Origin: Carallia brachiata | Taxonomy: Eukaryota; Streptophyta; Magnoliopsida; Malpighiales; Rhizophoraceae | Length of the DNA: 64,000 nt | Assembly: GCA_021464245.1 (NCBI GenBank) | Contig: JADCRB010000040.1 | Location: 637,840-701,839 of the forward strand | Reading direction: 5' to 3' | Shown: positions 28,950 through 40,082 of the stretch, piece by piece | Numbering within the stretch: position 1 is the first letter of the stretch | How the letters are laid out: each line of letters opens with the position of its first letter | Notes under the pieces: model-generated | What the model saw: only the letters and a program-made list of their open reading frames with translations | The model's database searches: none | What the model was told of the DNA's origin: nothing | Translations under genes and position numbers: made by a program

Positions 28950-30078
28950 AAAAGGATATCTTTTCTAAAAAAAAATAATAATAATTAAAATAAAAGGATA
29001 TCCAATGATTGGTAAAGAATAGTTGAGAAAAAGTAAAGAATAATTATACTTTTATGATATGAAAAAGAAAGTTCAAAAATTCTAAACTCTATTGAAAGTA
29101 ACATTTTAGTTTTAATACAATACTAAAAAATTTTACAATTATTAAAATCCTAATTAGATTATAATAATAAGAAAGACTACAATTCTATTAAAATATTAAG
29201 AAAATTACAATTGTTGAGATTTTATTAAATTAAATTTTTTTTGAAATTGAGCTTTTGAAAATTTCAGCATGAAACTGCCACGTAAATATGTGAATATTCT
29301 CTAAACTTCCGTTATTATATTTTATATATAATATGATTATTGATAGACTCGCGCGATACTCAGATTTAATCATATTTGTTGATAAATTTATTTTTACATT
29401 ATTTTATTTAAAAGAAAAAACTAAAAAAATTCTAATTTTGAGTATTATTATTTTTAGGGACATTTTAAAATTTTTTAAGAAAATAATTTTTTTTTCTTTT
29501 TCAAAAAAAAAAGAAAGAATAAAAAGATATCTTTTCTAAAATAATAATAATAATAATAAAAAAAAGGATATCCAATGATTAGTAAAGAATAGTTGAGAAA
29601 AAGTAAAGAATAATTATCTTTTACAGTATGAAAAAAGAAGTTCCAAAATTCTAAACTCTATTGAAAATAAAATTTTAGTTTTAATAAAATACTAAAATTT
29701 TTACAATTATTGAAACTAATTGGATTAGAATAGTAAGAAAGACTACAATTCTATTAGAATATTAAAAAACAATTGTCGAGATTTTATTAAATTAAAAAAT
29801 TTTGAAATTGAGTTTTGAAAATTCCAGCACTAGAGACTACCACGTAAGCATGTGAATATTCTTTAAACTTCTATTATTATATTTTATATATAATATGATT
29901 ATTTATAGACCCTCGCGATACTTGGATTTAATTATATTTGTTGATAAATTTATTTTTACTTTATTTTATTTAAAAAAACTAAAAAAATTCTAATTTTGAG
30001 TATTATTATTTTTAGGGATATTTTAAACTTTTTCAAGAAAATAAATTTTTTTCTTTTTCAAAAAAAAAAAGAAAGAGT
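28950..30078. repeat. Tandem duplication of a ~570-bp AT-rich unit
   Basis: Two head-to-tail copies: the landmark GGATATCCAATGATT occurs at 28996 and 29566, and GTAAAGAATAGTTGAG follows each. The second landmark pair, the CGCGATAC block at about 29349 and 29913, gives nearly the same spacing, as does the AAAAAAGAAAG block near 29500 and 30060. The copies differ by many small changes, so the duplication is not recent. Confidence 0.75.
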
Positions 30079-30471
30079 TGGAAGTTGTGTTTTTTTATTA
30101 TTTTTTATTTTGAGAAAATTTTAGCCAAATAGGAATATATAAATCAATAGAATTATTATTTGATTATAATTAAATTCATATAGAATCATAATTCTGATTG
30201 TAATATAATTTTTATAATTATAAAATATTTTAATATTTATTATAATTTACAAATTTATGAGAAGTTGACACATGTCAAAGAGAGAAAGCCTGAAATTTTT
30301 TCTCAACTTCAACTTTATATGCTTATATATATATGGCGGATTGTGATGAATTGGACGGATTGAACCCCCAATCCGCAACCAATCCAGACTTTAACGGTTT
30401 TGGCGGGTTCGGATTGATTTATATTAAATTAATCGTATTGAGTCGAGTTGGTTATTTTTTGAACAGCCCTA

Positions 30472-32094
30472 GTAATTGGTTTGCAATTTGCACAATAATC
30501 CTGGCAACGCTTTGTGATCTTTTACCTATATTTTGTGTTGACCCATATGTTTTCTTTCCTTCGCCTAAAAGTATCAAAATGGAACAACATATTATTCATC
30601 AATATTTAAAGTGCAAGAAAATGAACAAATGAATCTTGAGTAAAATTATGTGTGTACATGTATATATTTCTTCTAAATAAAATTTTTAACACCAAAAATA
30701 ATAAAAGGACATCTATGTGCAGTACAGGTAAAAAATTAGTACATACACTAATCTTGTAACAATTGGATACTAGATGACATACTTCTCTTAAATTTCACTT
30801 CTATTTGCGTCATTTTGCATCAAATTATCAACTTCTAACTCTATTTTATTTCCACTAATTAAGTAGTTAAGTTTGCAATTTCCACATAAGTTGTACATTA
30901 ACTCTATACCTATTGCGATTTTTGAATCATTGAAATTCTGTAATTAACTCTATGATCGAGTTATGCATTAGCTCAAAGGATTGAAAACTTATAATAAGTG
31001 TTGAGATTTTAAGTGTGAGTTGTGTGGCTAAGTAATCCTATGCTAGGAGTAAGAGGGGCAAGTAAGTAACATATAAGTGAAAATGATCCATGAATCTAAT
31101 ACTTTAAAGTTTTGGGTCGAAGTGTAATGTTAAACCTATAAATTTGTTGCTTATTTGAATCCTATTCAAATTTCTCTCTAGTGAAGGCATAAGAAGTGGT
31201 GAATTGAAGGCTCTGCTACTCTTTGATGGCCTCAAGAAACTTTCTAAATGAGTGCTTATACCGAATGGTTCTTCAGCTATGCGGTGCAAATCCAGTTCTC
31301 TCCAACGCAAAATCTTTATTTATATTTTTTTTTTCAAGGGTCTTCAGTTATTGTTTGAAGTTGGGTCTTCACTTTTCTTATTGCGTCCATGTTTCATATT
31401 TATTGTGACATTTTTTTAATAAAATATAAATTTGTAAAGATCCCCTTGTAATGCGGATAGAAAAAAAAATAGTTTTCCATAATCAATGTTAATCATCGAA
31501 ATGCACCCGAAAAAAATGTTAATCATCCAAAACGAACCCCTAAAAAAAGAATGTTAATCATTGAATCTTTTTCTTGATCATCAATATCTATTTTTCCGTT
31601 TGAAATCAAGCTGGGATTCTGTTAAAAAAATCCAAGGTAGGATTCTGTCACAAAAAAATAAAATAAAATGAAGGTGGGATTTGACAGCTTCATAACAAAT
31701 TTTGTGAATTGTTTTATTCTCTTTGGCATGTTTGCTAAATTTAGGAATTCATAGTATCCTTTGAGACACAGTCAATCGTTCAATGATGTCGAATTCCAGG
31801 CTGGCTGCTTCCACGTTAATTAATTTTCGTACAACTAATATCTAACCATGCATGCACCACCCGATATCACCCAATAACTAATTGACTCATCAACTAATTT
31901 TCCTCCATCAAAACAAACAAAGAAAATAAAAAAAATTAAAAAAAAGCCATCATATGGGGGCCTCTATTTATTTCTTCACAATGTCTTATCAATTCTCAAT
32001 CTTTGAACAATTATAACTTACAAGAGACCCTCTATAAGACTATAATAATTATGTGTCATGAATATTGCTAATAACCTGTTCGAGTGACATGTAG
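30472..32094. other. Intergenic DNA, no gene recognised
   Basis: Only short frames occur (for example 31104-31310 minus, 68 codons) without any familiar motif. Just before 32095 the sequence ends in GTGACATGTAG, a plausible splice acceptor, but I could not find the matching upstream exons. Confidence 0.45.
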
Positions 32095-32364
32095 GAGGAT
32101 CCAATTGATGAAAAGCTCAAAGAGGGTTTTACGTTTTTGCTCCTTGCTGTTGTCGCTATTGTTGTAATTATTAAAAGCACTTATGAAATGAAAGGAGCCA
32201 AAACTGAAGCCCTCATATCCAGTGGTGTTATCTTGTTTCTATATCTTTTCTCAGGTTTTTTCTTTTTGGTGTCGTATGCGGCAGTCCAATTGATGGATGC
32301 ACGGAGACTATTACTTGCCACTCAAAGAATTGTACCCATGGATGACACCGTGCAGCCACAATAA
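32095..32364 (+). pseudogene. Terminal exon of unknown membrane protein, copy 2
   Basis: After the acceptor-like TGTAG, one frame of 89 codons runs to a stop at 32362. It starts EDPIDEKLKEG, has two hydrophobic stretches (FLLLAVVAIVVIIK and ISSGVILFLYLFSGFFFLV) and ends QRIVPMDDTVQPQ. It is uninterrupted but no upstream exons are visible, so it is probably an orphan gene end. The flanking 3' sequence matches that after copy 1 (ATTGTATGGCC and GATTGGTTGAAA phrases, to about 32590). I do not recognise the family. Confidence 0.45.
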
Positions 32365-34134
32365 CCCAATGTAGTTGTAGCCGATCTCTTACCTTAACAA
32401 CAACAGTTTTCGCCGCACACATTTTTGTTCCTTTACTTTCTTTTTCTTTTTCTTTCATCTGGCTGAATTTCCCTATATTCTGTGTATGTACTAGATTTTT
32501 ACTTTTCTTTTTCCATTTTGAATTGTATGGCCAACATTGACCATTGGTTGCATCTATATAGCTGATTGATTCTTTGATTGGTTGAAATCTTTGGTATTTG
32601 CGTCAATTCTCATGTCTTCCATTATTTGTCTCTTTAGAATGATATGGCCTGCCAAACAAATTCAAAAAAGAAAAAAAAAAAGGAACATGATAACTGGATG
32701 CAAGGTGGGATGCGGAGTTAAAGCAATGAACTATTATGCACGTTGCTTACCTATTTATTATACATCAAAGTTACTTGTTAAATTTTATAAATTTTTTAAA
32801 TTTTTTGGACCTGTCAACTTATAATGTGCAATAGTACTAAGTTTGATATGTAACAAAGGAATAAATATATGCAAAAAAAAAAAAAAAAACGCATCTTTCT
32901 CCATATCAATAGATTTCTCCTTTGGTGTATCAAAATTCAAAAAAATAAAATAAAAAAAAAGAAGGGGAGAGAGAGGACGATTGGTTTGGTGGGGCGAACC
33001 CATGTGGCGCGTGCTTGCAGTGGCCGCAGCCAGTTTGATAAATCCTTGAGGCACGAGTGCATGACTAACTTAAAAGGGACTCAAAAAAAGAATGTTCATT
33101 TTGTTCTCTGTAACTAACTCTAGCTCGGTCCCATCATGCAAAGCTGGCTTTCTTTCGTGCCACCAAACGTGCGCACCCCATTTCCCTTGGAGAGAAAGCA
33201 AAACCAAGGCACGAAACACATAGAGAAATTCGATTAAAAAAAAAAAACTCACAGGGAAAGCCCAAACCAAGACAATAACTAATGGGCCACAATGACAGTT
33301 TATTGTCTACCTCCCAAACCCATTATCACCCTTCAGCCACTAACTAACAAGCATGTCATGGTGGGACCATAATTGCAATCTATTCATTTTTCTTTGCCCA
33401 AAGAGTTTATAGACAAACTAAGAGAACAAATGTGGTCTATCTAGCGTTATGTTATTTTATTTTTTTGATGTCTAAGGCTATTTTTGTCTTTTAAGTTTCT
33501 CGCACAAACTCTACTTCAAATGCAACATAACTCTTTTTTGTTATAACAATATACGCTTAGCACTGTAACATAATTACAACAAGTTTGGCATAATAGTACT
33601 ACGACAAATTCTCTCGATTATCGGTGTGTTTGGCTGTCGTATGGGCAATTTGTTGTCCATATGATGATACTCGTTTCCATATTTCAATTCTAGTTCCCTT
33701 CCATTCTTTTCTGATTTTTCTTTGTGTCTGCAAGAGTGCCAAATCATTTTGATGTTTGAATATTGTAAGAGTCATAGTCCTTGGACGAAGCACCAATCGA
33801 GCGCCGAGAATACGACATTAACCGTAATGTGAATCAACTCCATTCATAAATGCGGGGCAGAAAGAAGTTCCATTTTGCTAGTCCATCTAAACTAATACAG
33901 TTCGTCCAATTTGGCCACCACCATCTTTATTAGTCCATCTAAACTAATCCATCATCTGCCTCTGCTCGTGAAAATCTGCATTCTACTCATATGTCATAAC
34001 TTTATCTGGTTGTATTTGATTGATGGCGTGCACTTTCAAGCAAGGGATGAGAAAGCGCAGTATACTTTCATCATGATACATAATGGGCTCAAAGTGTCAA
34101 TTTTAAGTTACCCAGTCAAGTTTTTTAATTTTTG
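32365..34134. other. 3' flank of the membrane exon and SBT1.1 upstream region
   Basis: It contains the duplicated 3' flank (to about 32600), an A-run at 32870-32889, and a GC-normal block near 32970-33200 with no coherent frame. The part from 33820 to 34134 is the putative promoter of the SBT1.1-type gene. Confidence 0.45.
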
Positions 34135-34135
34135 C

Positions 34136-34142
34136 TATAAAT
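34136..34142 (+). promoter_or_regulatory. TATA box of the SBT1.1-type gene
   Basis: TATAAAT within GCTATAAATGG lies 66-72 bp before the ATG of the tiny first exon. A start site about 30 bp downstream (near 34165-34170) would give a leader of about 40 nt. This supports starting the gene at 34208 rather than at the downstream ATG. Confidence 0.55.
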
Positions 34143-34207
34143 GGTACCCTCTGAGGTCGATCATTTTCCATCCGACACATTTTTTGTCACACCACTTGGC
34201 TTCAGGC

Positions 34208-36886
34208 ATGGCGAAAGGTACTTTTTAGGAACTTCTTTGCAATGCTGCCCCATGTAATTATTGGCCATTTGTTTTAAGCCCATGTTATTAGCTACAACAT
34301 TGTGTGTGCATTTCATAATAGGATAGCCAGTTTTGACTTATCTTTTTAAGATTGCATTAGCATAGCCTGCTGGTACTCTTAACTGTTTTGTTGGTAATAG
34401 GCATAACAAAAAAAATGAGCACTTCATAATTGAGCGAGATAATGAATTTGATGAGACATGTTCCCCTGTTCAAAACTTTTTCTTTGTATGCAGCAATGCT
34501 CAAAAAATAGGTCATCGTTCAGCTTTACTTGAATTTTTCTTGCTTATGATTCTCCTTGTTGAAATTTACAGCCAGAATGATCTTCAGGATATCCTTGCTC
34601 TCACTGCTGTTCGTGGCAGCAAAACAGAATGCTCTACTGGAAAGGCAAACGTACATCATTCACATGGACAGAAGTAAGATTTCAGCCTGGCATCCTTCAC
34701 CTGGAAACTCCAAACATTGGTATGAATCAGTGATCGATATTATCACCCATTCCTCGTCTCATGGACAAGAAGAAGAAAATGAACGAGAAACAACTGCTCC
34801 TCTTCTCCTTTACGTCTATGAAACAGCCCTTTCTGGTTTTGCAGCAAAGCTCTCCACCAAGCAAGTCAAAGCCTTGAGCAAAATTGATGGTTTTCTCTCT
34901 GCCATTCCAGATGAAATGCTCTCTCTCCACACCACACACTCTCCTCAGTTTCTTGGACTGCAGCGTGGAAAAGGACTCTGGAGCACTGAAAATTTAGCTT
35001 CAGACGTTATAATTGGCATCCTTGATACTGGAATCTGGCCTGAACATGTAAGTTTCCAGGACGTGGGCGTGTCTGAAGTACCCTCCAGATGGAAAGGCAT
35101 CTGCGAAAATGGCACAAAGTTTTCACCATCGAATTGCAACAAGAAGCTGATTGGTGCAAGAGCCTTTTTCAAAGGCTATGAGGCCGTTGTGGGAAGAGTC
35201 AATGAAACCGTTGATTACAGATCGCCTCGGGACACCCAAGGCCATGGAACCCACACTGCATCAACGGCTGCTGGTAACCTTGTAGCACAGGCAAGCATTT
35301 TTGGCTTTGCAAACGGTTCAGCCGCTGGAATGAGGTACGCAGCGAGAATTGCAGCTTATAAAGTCTGCTGGTCGTCCGGTTGTGCCAACAGTGATGTATT
35401 GGCTGCTATAGACCAAGCTGTTGCTGATGGGGTCGATGTGTTGTCACTCTCTCTGGGAAGTATTTCCAAGCCTTATTATACTGACAACATTGCTATAGCC
35501 GCATTTGGGGCAATTCAAAATGGGGTTTTTGTTTCTTGCTCGGCTGGAAATTCTGGCCCATCTAGCTCCACTGTTGCCAATCTGCACCATGGATCACAAC
35601 TGTTGCTGCTAGCTACACTGATCGAAGCTTTCCAACTACTGTCAAGCGGTGATGGACGAACTTTTAGAGGTTCGTCCATATATCACGGCAAGGCTACTAA
35701 GCAATTGGCAGTCGTGTATGGAGAAACTGCGGGTAGCCAAAGGGCCAAGTACTGTATCAGTGGCTCACTCAACCGAAAGCTAGTGAAAGGCAAAATTGTT
35801 GTGTGTGAGAGAGGAATAAACAGTCGAACGGAGAAGGGAGAGCAAGTGAAATTGGCAAGAGGAGCAGGGATGTTACTAATCGACACTGAACGTGAAGGCG
35901 AAGAGCTTTTTGCTGACCCCCATATTTTGCCTGCTACTAGCTTTGGAGCTTCGGCAGGTAATGCCATCAAACTGTATTTGAACTCAGCTGCAAAACCAAC
36001 TGCTTCAATTGCATTCAAGGGGACAGTTTATGGTGATCGGGCACCATTGATAGCTGCCTTTTCTTCTCGAGGGCCTAGTTTAATGGGACCAGACGTAATC
36101 AAACCTGATGTCACTGCACCAGGGGTGAACATATTAGCCGCTTGGCCACCTAAGACAAGCCCATCCTTACTCCAGAGTGACAAGAGAAGAGTGCTGTTCA
36201 ATATAATTTCAGGCACTTCAATGTCTTGTCCTCATGTCAGTGGCCTTGCCGCACTGCTCAAGTCGGCCCACAAAGATTGGTCCCCAGCAGCAATAAAATC
36301 AGCACTAATGACAACGGCCTACATCACAGATAACAGAAAATCTCCAATTGCAGATGTTGCATCCAATAACTCTGCGTCAGCTACACCTTTTAGTTTTGGT
36401 TCAGGCCACGTAGACCCTGAGAGCGCTTCTGATCCGGGACTAATATACGACATTACCACAGAGGACTATCTAAGCTATTTGTGTAGCCTAAACTACACGT
36501 CTTCCCAAGTAACTATAGTGTCAAGAAAGAATTTCACCTGTCCTGAAAAGTCAGCCCTCCAGCCCGGTGACCTGAATTATCCTTCTTTTGCAGTGATCTT
36601 CCAGGGTAATGCTAAAAAGAATACCTTGACGTATAAGAGAACCGTGACCAATGTTGGGACCCCTTTGAGCTCTTACGTTGTACAAGTTTCGGAGCCCGAC
36701 AGAGTGTCAGTGATAGCAAAGCCCAAGACTTTGAGATTTCACAAGCTGGGAGAGAAACTGAGTTACACTGTGACTTTTGTTGGGTTGGGAGGAAGAGAGG
36801 CCAGAGGCAGCTCCTCTTTTGGGTCCATAGTTTGGGCGTCGGGAAAGTATAAGGTCAGAAGTCCCATTGCAGTAACTTGGCAGTAG
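34208..36886 (+). CDS. SBT1.1: Subtilisin-like protease, SBT1.1 type (locally scrambled)
   Basis: Secreted S8 subtilase. I propose two exons: 34208-34217 (ATGGCGAAAG, donor GTACTT) and 34572-36886 (acceptor TTTACAG), giving 774 aa starting MAKARMIFR. If exon 1 is not used, ATG 34577 gives 769 aa. A hydrophobic signal (ISLLSLLFVAA) is followed by the I9 prodomain (TYIIHMDRSK...YVYETALSGFAAKLS). Catalytic Asp is D155 (LDTGIWPEH), His is H228 (QGHGTHTASTAAG), the oxyanion Asn is N330 (SAGNSGPSS) and Ser is S553 (SGTSMSCPHVSG). The C-terminal domain ends VRSPIAVTW. It matches Arabidopsis SBT1.1 in DVIIGILDTG, NCNKKLIGA and LNYPSFAV. Odd: residues about 341-362 (35582-35647) do not fit the family because the frame shifts by one base and returns. 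The missing segment is a conserved core strand, so activity is doubtful unless this is a sequencing error. Confidence 0.88.
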
Positions 36887-37064
36887 TTTTTCGCATTCAT
36901 CCCGGAAACTCCTGATGGAGATAGCAAATTTAATTGTTTTCAATTCAGACCGGGCATAACCCATTTCTGGTCTTAGAAGTTCCCTCATTCATTTTCTCTA
37001 TCCTGTTTTTATTTTTCTGTAATCCTGGTATTCTCTTTTTCTTCTAAGCAAGAAGACGAACGGT
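36887..37064. other. 3' flank of the SBT1.1-type gene
   Basis: Short 3' untranslated region, with no clear AATAAA. A T-run at 37063-37070 may mark the poly(A) end of the minus-strand LINE that follows. Confidence 0.4.
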
Positions 37065-37408
37065 GTTTTTTATTCACTTGGTAAAAGCAATACATCTTCT
37101 TTAATAATATCATAAACATAATTCAAACAATAATCTGAAGTTAATGAAATAGAAGGATTGATGAGTGCCATTTGGCAAGGGAATGAGCAGCTTCATTCGT
37201 TTGTCGACTTGAGCAGATCACTCCAAAATATGAGAAACAATCACCTAAGCTTTGGATGTCCTCGGCCAATTGCCCCACCGAAGTCCAGCCATGGTGACGA
37301 TAGCCAGCTTGCAATCAGACTCAATAATAATCCCATCCAAGTTCTTGCACGCTACTTCCTGTACTACTTCGTGGATTGAGAGGAGCTCAGCCAATTCCAC
37401 CTAATACT
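37065..37408 (-). mobile_element. LINE fragment 4: 3' end with end of RNase H
   Basis: On the minus strand VELAELLSIHEVVQEVACKN and GIIIESDCKLAIV are readable (37270-37403): the second half of the RNase H domain of a plant L1-type LINE. HSLAKW follows after a frame shift. It is the direct continuation of the fragment at 42210-44969. Joining across the LTR element at 37409-42209 (one ATACT copy) continues the RNase H frame, with one in-frame stop at the junction. The left border is approximate. Confidence 0.75.
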
Positions 37409-37837
37409 AATTTTCAAAATATAAAGAGTGATGTTCTCTAATTAATTTAGTAATTATAAAGATATGTCTATCGATAAAGAGACATATTAAAAAGTTCGTA
37501 GCTATTAAACTCAAAAAACATATTTCTGGATCAAATAACTATCAACTTAATTTTCTAATAAATATATGATTTAATCATTTACATAGATATAAAGAAGATA
37601 GAAAAATTCATATACATTTTGAGAGTAATTTTGGATAATACATTAACTTCTCAGTGATTTGATTTCAGTATTGCAACTTACAATCAAGAGTGCTTCATTT
37701 TATCTTGTGAGAAAATTCGCATTAAACCTCTATTACATTTAAATGAAGGCAAATTTTACGTTAAGAAAAGTGACATTGTTACACGAGTTGAAGTAAATTC
37801 TTTCATATTTCAATCTACCTTCTTTTCGATTATAACA
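37409..37837 (-). repeat. Left LTR of the 37.4-42.2 kb element
   Basis: Begins AATTTTCAAAATATAAAGAG and ends GATTATAACA. Matches 41782-42209 along its length, with numerous substitutions. Confidence 0.75.
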
Positions 37838-38042
37838 ATTTTAACGCAAAATTTACATGATTAAAATCTCTAAAAAAAATTGACTTCTAAAATTGTAGAA
37901 TGATCAAGTAATTTCTTACTTCATTAAGATTCGTTTTATTTAACATAAAGTTTAATGATTCATAATAAACATATTTTATGTGAAAATTCTTAAAAGATAC
38001 AAATTTAGGAAATAATTACAACTACAAAAGGTAAAGGAGTTT

Positions 38043-38343
38043 TTTTTTTTTTTGAACAGTAAAAAAAATTATTGCAGATATATTGGTCATCAGATTTCTA
38101 GGTTGAGGCCGGCATTTGAGTCGTCGTAATACCTCATTCAACTATACCCAGATGGACAAACTGGATCAGAGCATGACTCTCCTAAACTAATCTCGGTGTT
38201 AACGAGTCTGAAATCAATACTCCGCCGCAAGTCGATTAAGCTGGAAGGCCAGTGTCGGCCCTAATGCAGGCACTGGGACTTGAACCCAAATCGGACATGG
38301 AAAAAACACACTAAAACACCACTAGACTACTACCTCAGGTGGT
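38043..38343 (-). mobile_element. tRNA-derived SINE with 18-bp target duplication
   Basis: On the minus strand it starts GACCACCTGAGGTAGTAG, contains a Box A-like TAGTCTAGTGGTG and a Box B GGGTTCAAGTCCC with spacing typical of an RNA polymerase III promoter, and ends in a poly(A) tail (poly-T on the plus strand at 38043-38054). CAAAAGGTAAAGGAGTTT flanks it at 38025-38042 and 38344-38361, a perfect target duplication. It sits inside the LTR element at 37409-42209. Confidence 0.9.
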
Positions 38344-38689
38344 CAAAAGGTAAAGGAGTTTGAATGGATCATTTCATGCCACTGTCATATCACGTGCACT
38401 TGAAACGAATAGACAAAGTCTCTGGTTATGATTTAATGGAACCCAAATTAAATTCCAAAATTTAAAATTTCAATTACTTGATGTTGGGTTGGATGGTATG
38501 CAATAATTATATAAAGATTAGGACTTGTAGTCTATGTGACTTTTGTGAATAATGGTCTGCCCGCACAAATACATATACGCATCATACGTATGCATGCATG
38601 ATAAACAATTACAAAAATTTTGGTCTATTGGTTGCTATACGAAAACATAGCATACATGATTTTTACCTGCATAATGGTTATTTACAAAT

Positions 38690-39081
38690 ATTTTTTTTTA
38701 ACACAAGGAAACCATTTCATTAATAATCGTTAAATGCACACAGAGGACCGACGTAAAGGCATTGGAGATACCTGCACAGAGTAGGAGGATAACACGGCAC
38801 CAAAGGCCTGTAATTCAATTAGTCAATACAATGATTCTCAAACAAGACACTAAATTTGGACACAATTCTTTAACGAGGATAAACTGGGCACAAAGCCCAT
38901 TTCGACACGATTCTCTAATAAGGATGAAAGCCGAACTACGACTAAATCTACTTAACCCTAACGCGTTTACTAGATTTAGCCTAGTCAAAAAAACCTGCAT
39001 ATAACAGCACCACCACACTTTGGTGGACTTATGACATGCATCGACCAAATATTTCTAGTGTTGATTTCCAAAATACCTAAC
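38690..39081. other. Possible 3' part of an inserted retrocopy
   Basis: A T-run at 38692-38700, followed by AACACAAGGAAACC and then GC-normal sequence, suggests the poly(A) end of a minus-strand insertion whose body includes the GC-rich frame at 39082-39590. I found no target duplication, so this is tentative. Confidence 0.3.
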
Positions 39082-39594
39082 CTACTGTTTACATGAGAGC
39101 TCCAATACAACACTTGAACAGTAAGACAGCAACATACTTCCCAAGAACCAAAGAATACAAAAGAGATAAATTCCAGCAGCAACGACAGGATTGGTAGCAA
39201 CGGCAGCGAAAGCAGCTGTAGGGAAGGCAAATGAGGTGTTGTCCGAGGCAACGGAACCAACTTCGCCAGCGACAGAAGAGACGGGAATGCCGACACTGGT
39301 GTCAGAAGCAACGGTGACGGCGTTGGCTCTAGGGACGTTGGGGATGTCTTCTACGGTGACCGGGTAGGCAGGGACGGCAGAGGAAATAACTGCGGTGGCG
39401 ACAAACACAATGGAATCAATGGCTTCAACCACAAAACCAAACTCGTTGGGGTCAGAAGCAACGGCGGGGGCTTTAGAAAGGTCGACGACGTCTTCAGCGG
39501 CATCCGAGTTAACAGAAGGCACGATAGAGCCACCATATACGATGAAGATGGCAATGGATCTGACGACGGAGCTGGCAAGACCGACGGCAAAATG
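39082..39594 (-). other. GC-rich Ala/Val-rich frame, origin unknown
   Basis: An open minus-strand frame (up to about 170 codons if read upstream of the ATG at 39522) rich in Ala, Val, Ser and Pro: SDAAEDVVDLSKAP, VEAIDSIVFVATAV, GVASD-like phrases, and a hydrophobic end AAGIYLFCILWFLGSMLLS. Its G+C content contrasts with the AT-rich element around it. Upstream (39690-39830) is a long C/T-rich tract. I recognise no family. It may be a captured gene piece or part of an inserted retroelement; repeated GC-rich triplets could also keep such a frame open by chance. Confidence 0.3.
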
Positions 39595-40082
39595 AAGGCC
39601 TAGTTTAAGAGGAGGTCGGATCTGGTGGCAAGAAGGCCATAAGCGTATCCTATATAGCTAGATCTAAAAAAAAGGAAGAAAGAAGGTATACCATAGGAGG
39701 AGGGAAAGGGAATGGAAATGAGAGGAAAGAGAGGAGGGTAGAGAGGGAGAAAAAGAAGAGGAAAAGAAGAGTAGGGGAAAAGGAGATGGTGGTCGGCGGC
39801 GATAGTAGGGGAGCCACCACTACCAGCAACTAATGAAAATCTGAGGCTGCTTCAAGGACTGAAATTTTGGAGAGAGGAATGGTTTTCCTTTCCTGCTTAT
39901 ACTTGAGAACTGAATTTGATTTCCCAGTTAATTACAAACATACATTTGCAAAATTTGGGAAATTAAATTATAAGCAGTGAAAGGTGAAAGTCAGCTATTG
40001 TTTGTGTATAAAAAGTCATGACACAAAGGAAACGTGTCCTTTGAAAGGCCACATTTCCTTTGTGTATATATATATATATATA

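Larger units (their letters stand above)
26956..30471. mobile_element. Large TIR element (TAGGGGTGTTC ends), with insertions
   Basis: The left end TAGGGGTGTTCGTAGGTTGA and the complement of the right end (TAGGGCTGTTC, then a T-poor stretch with AACCAACTCGACTC) form an imperfect inverted repeat. The adjacent 100-130 bp on each side contain mirrored GGATTGG/CCAATCC phrases. The end sequence resembles hAT-type non-autonomous elements. The centre (about 27400-30320) is a different, AT-rich repeat carrying the G+C end motif, so a second element probably inserted here. I could not settle a target duplication. Confidence 0.4.

Noticed and set aside
33599..33796. 65-codon minus-strand frame upstream of the SBT1.1-type gene
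   Set aside because: Starts at a GTGTGTTTGG-like MITE-style sequence and has no homologue I recognise; probably repeat-derived.
34556..34576. Seven residues before the MIFR Met of the SBT1.1-type protein
   Set aside because: They start at a TTG, not ATG, and fall partly in the T-rich tract before a splice acceptor. The spliced start at 34208, or ATG 34577, is better.
39351..39590. Second minus-strand frame (Leu/Pro/Ser-rich) overlapping the GC-rich frame
   Set aside because: It is the shadow of the same GC-rich block in another frame and resembles no protein.
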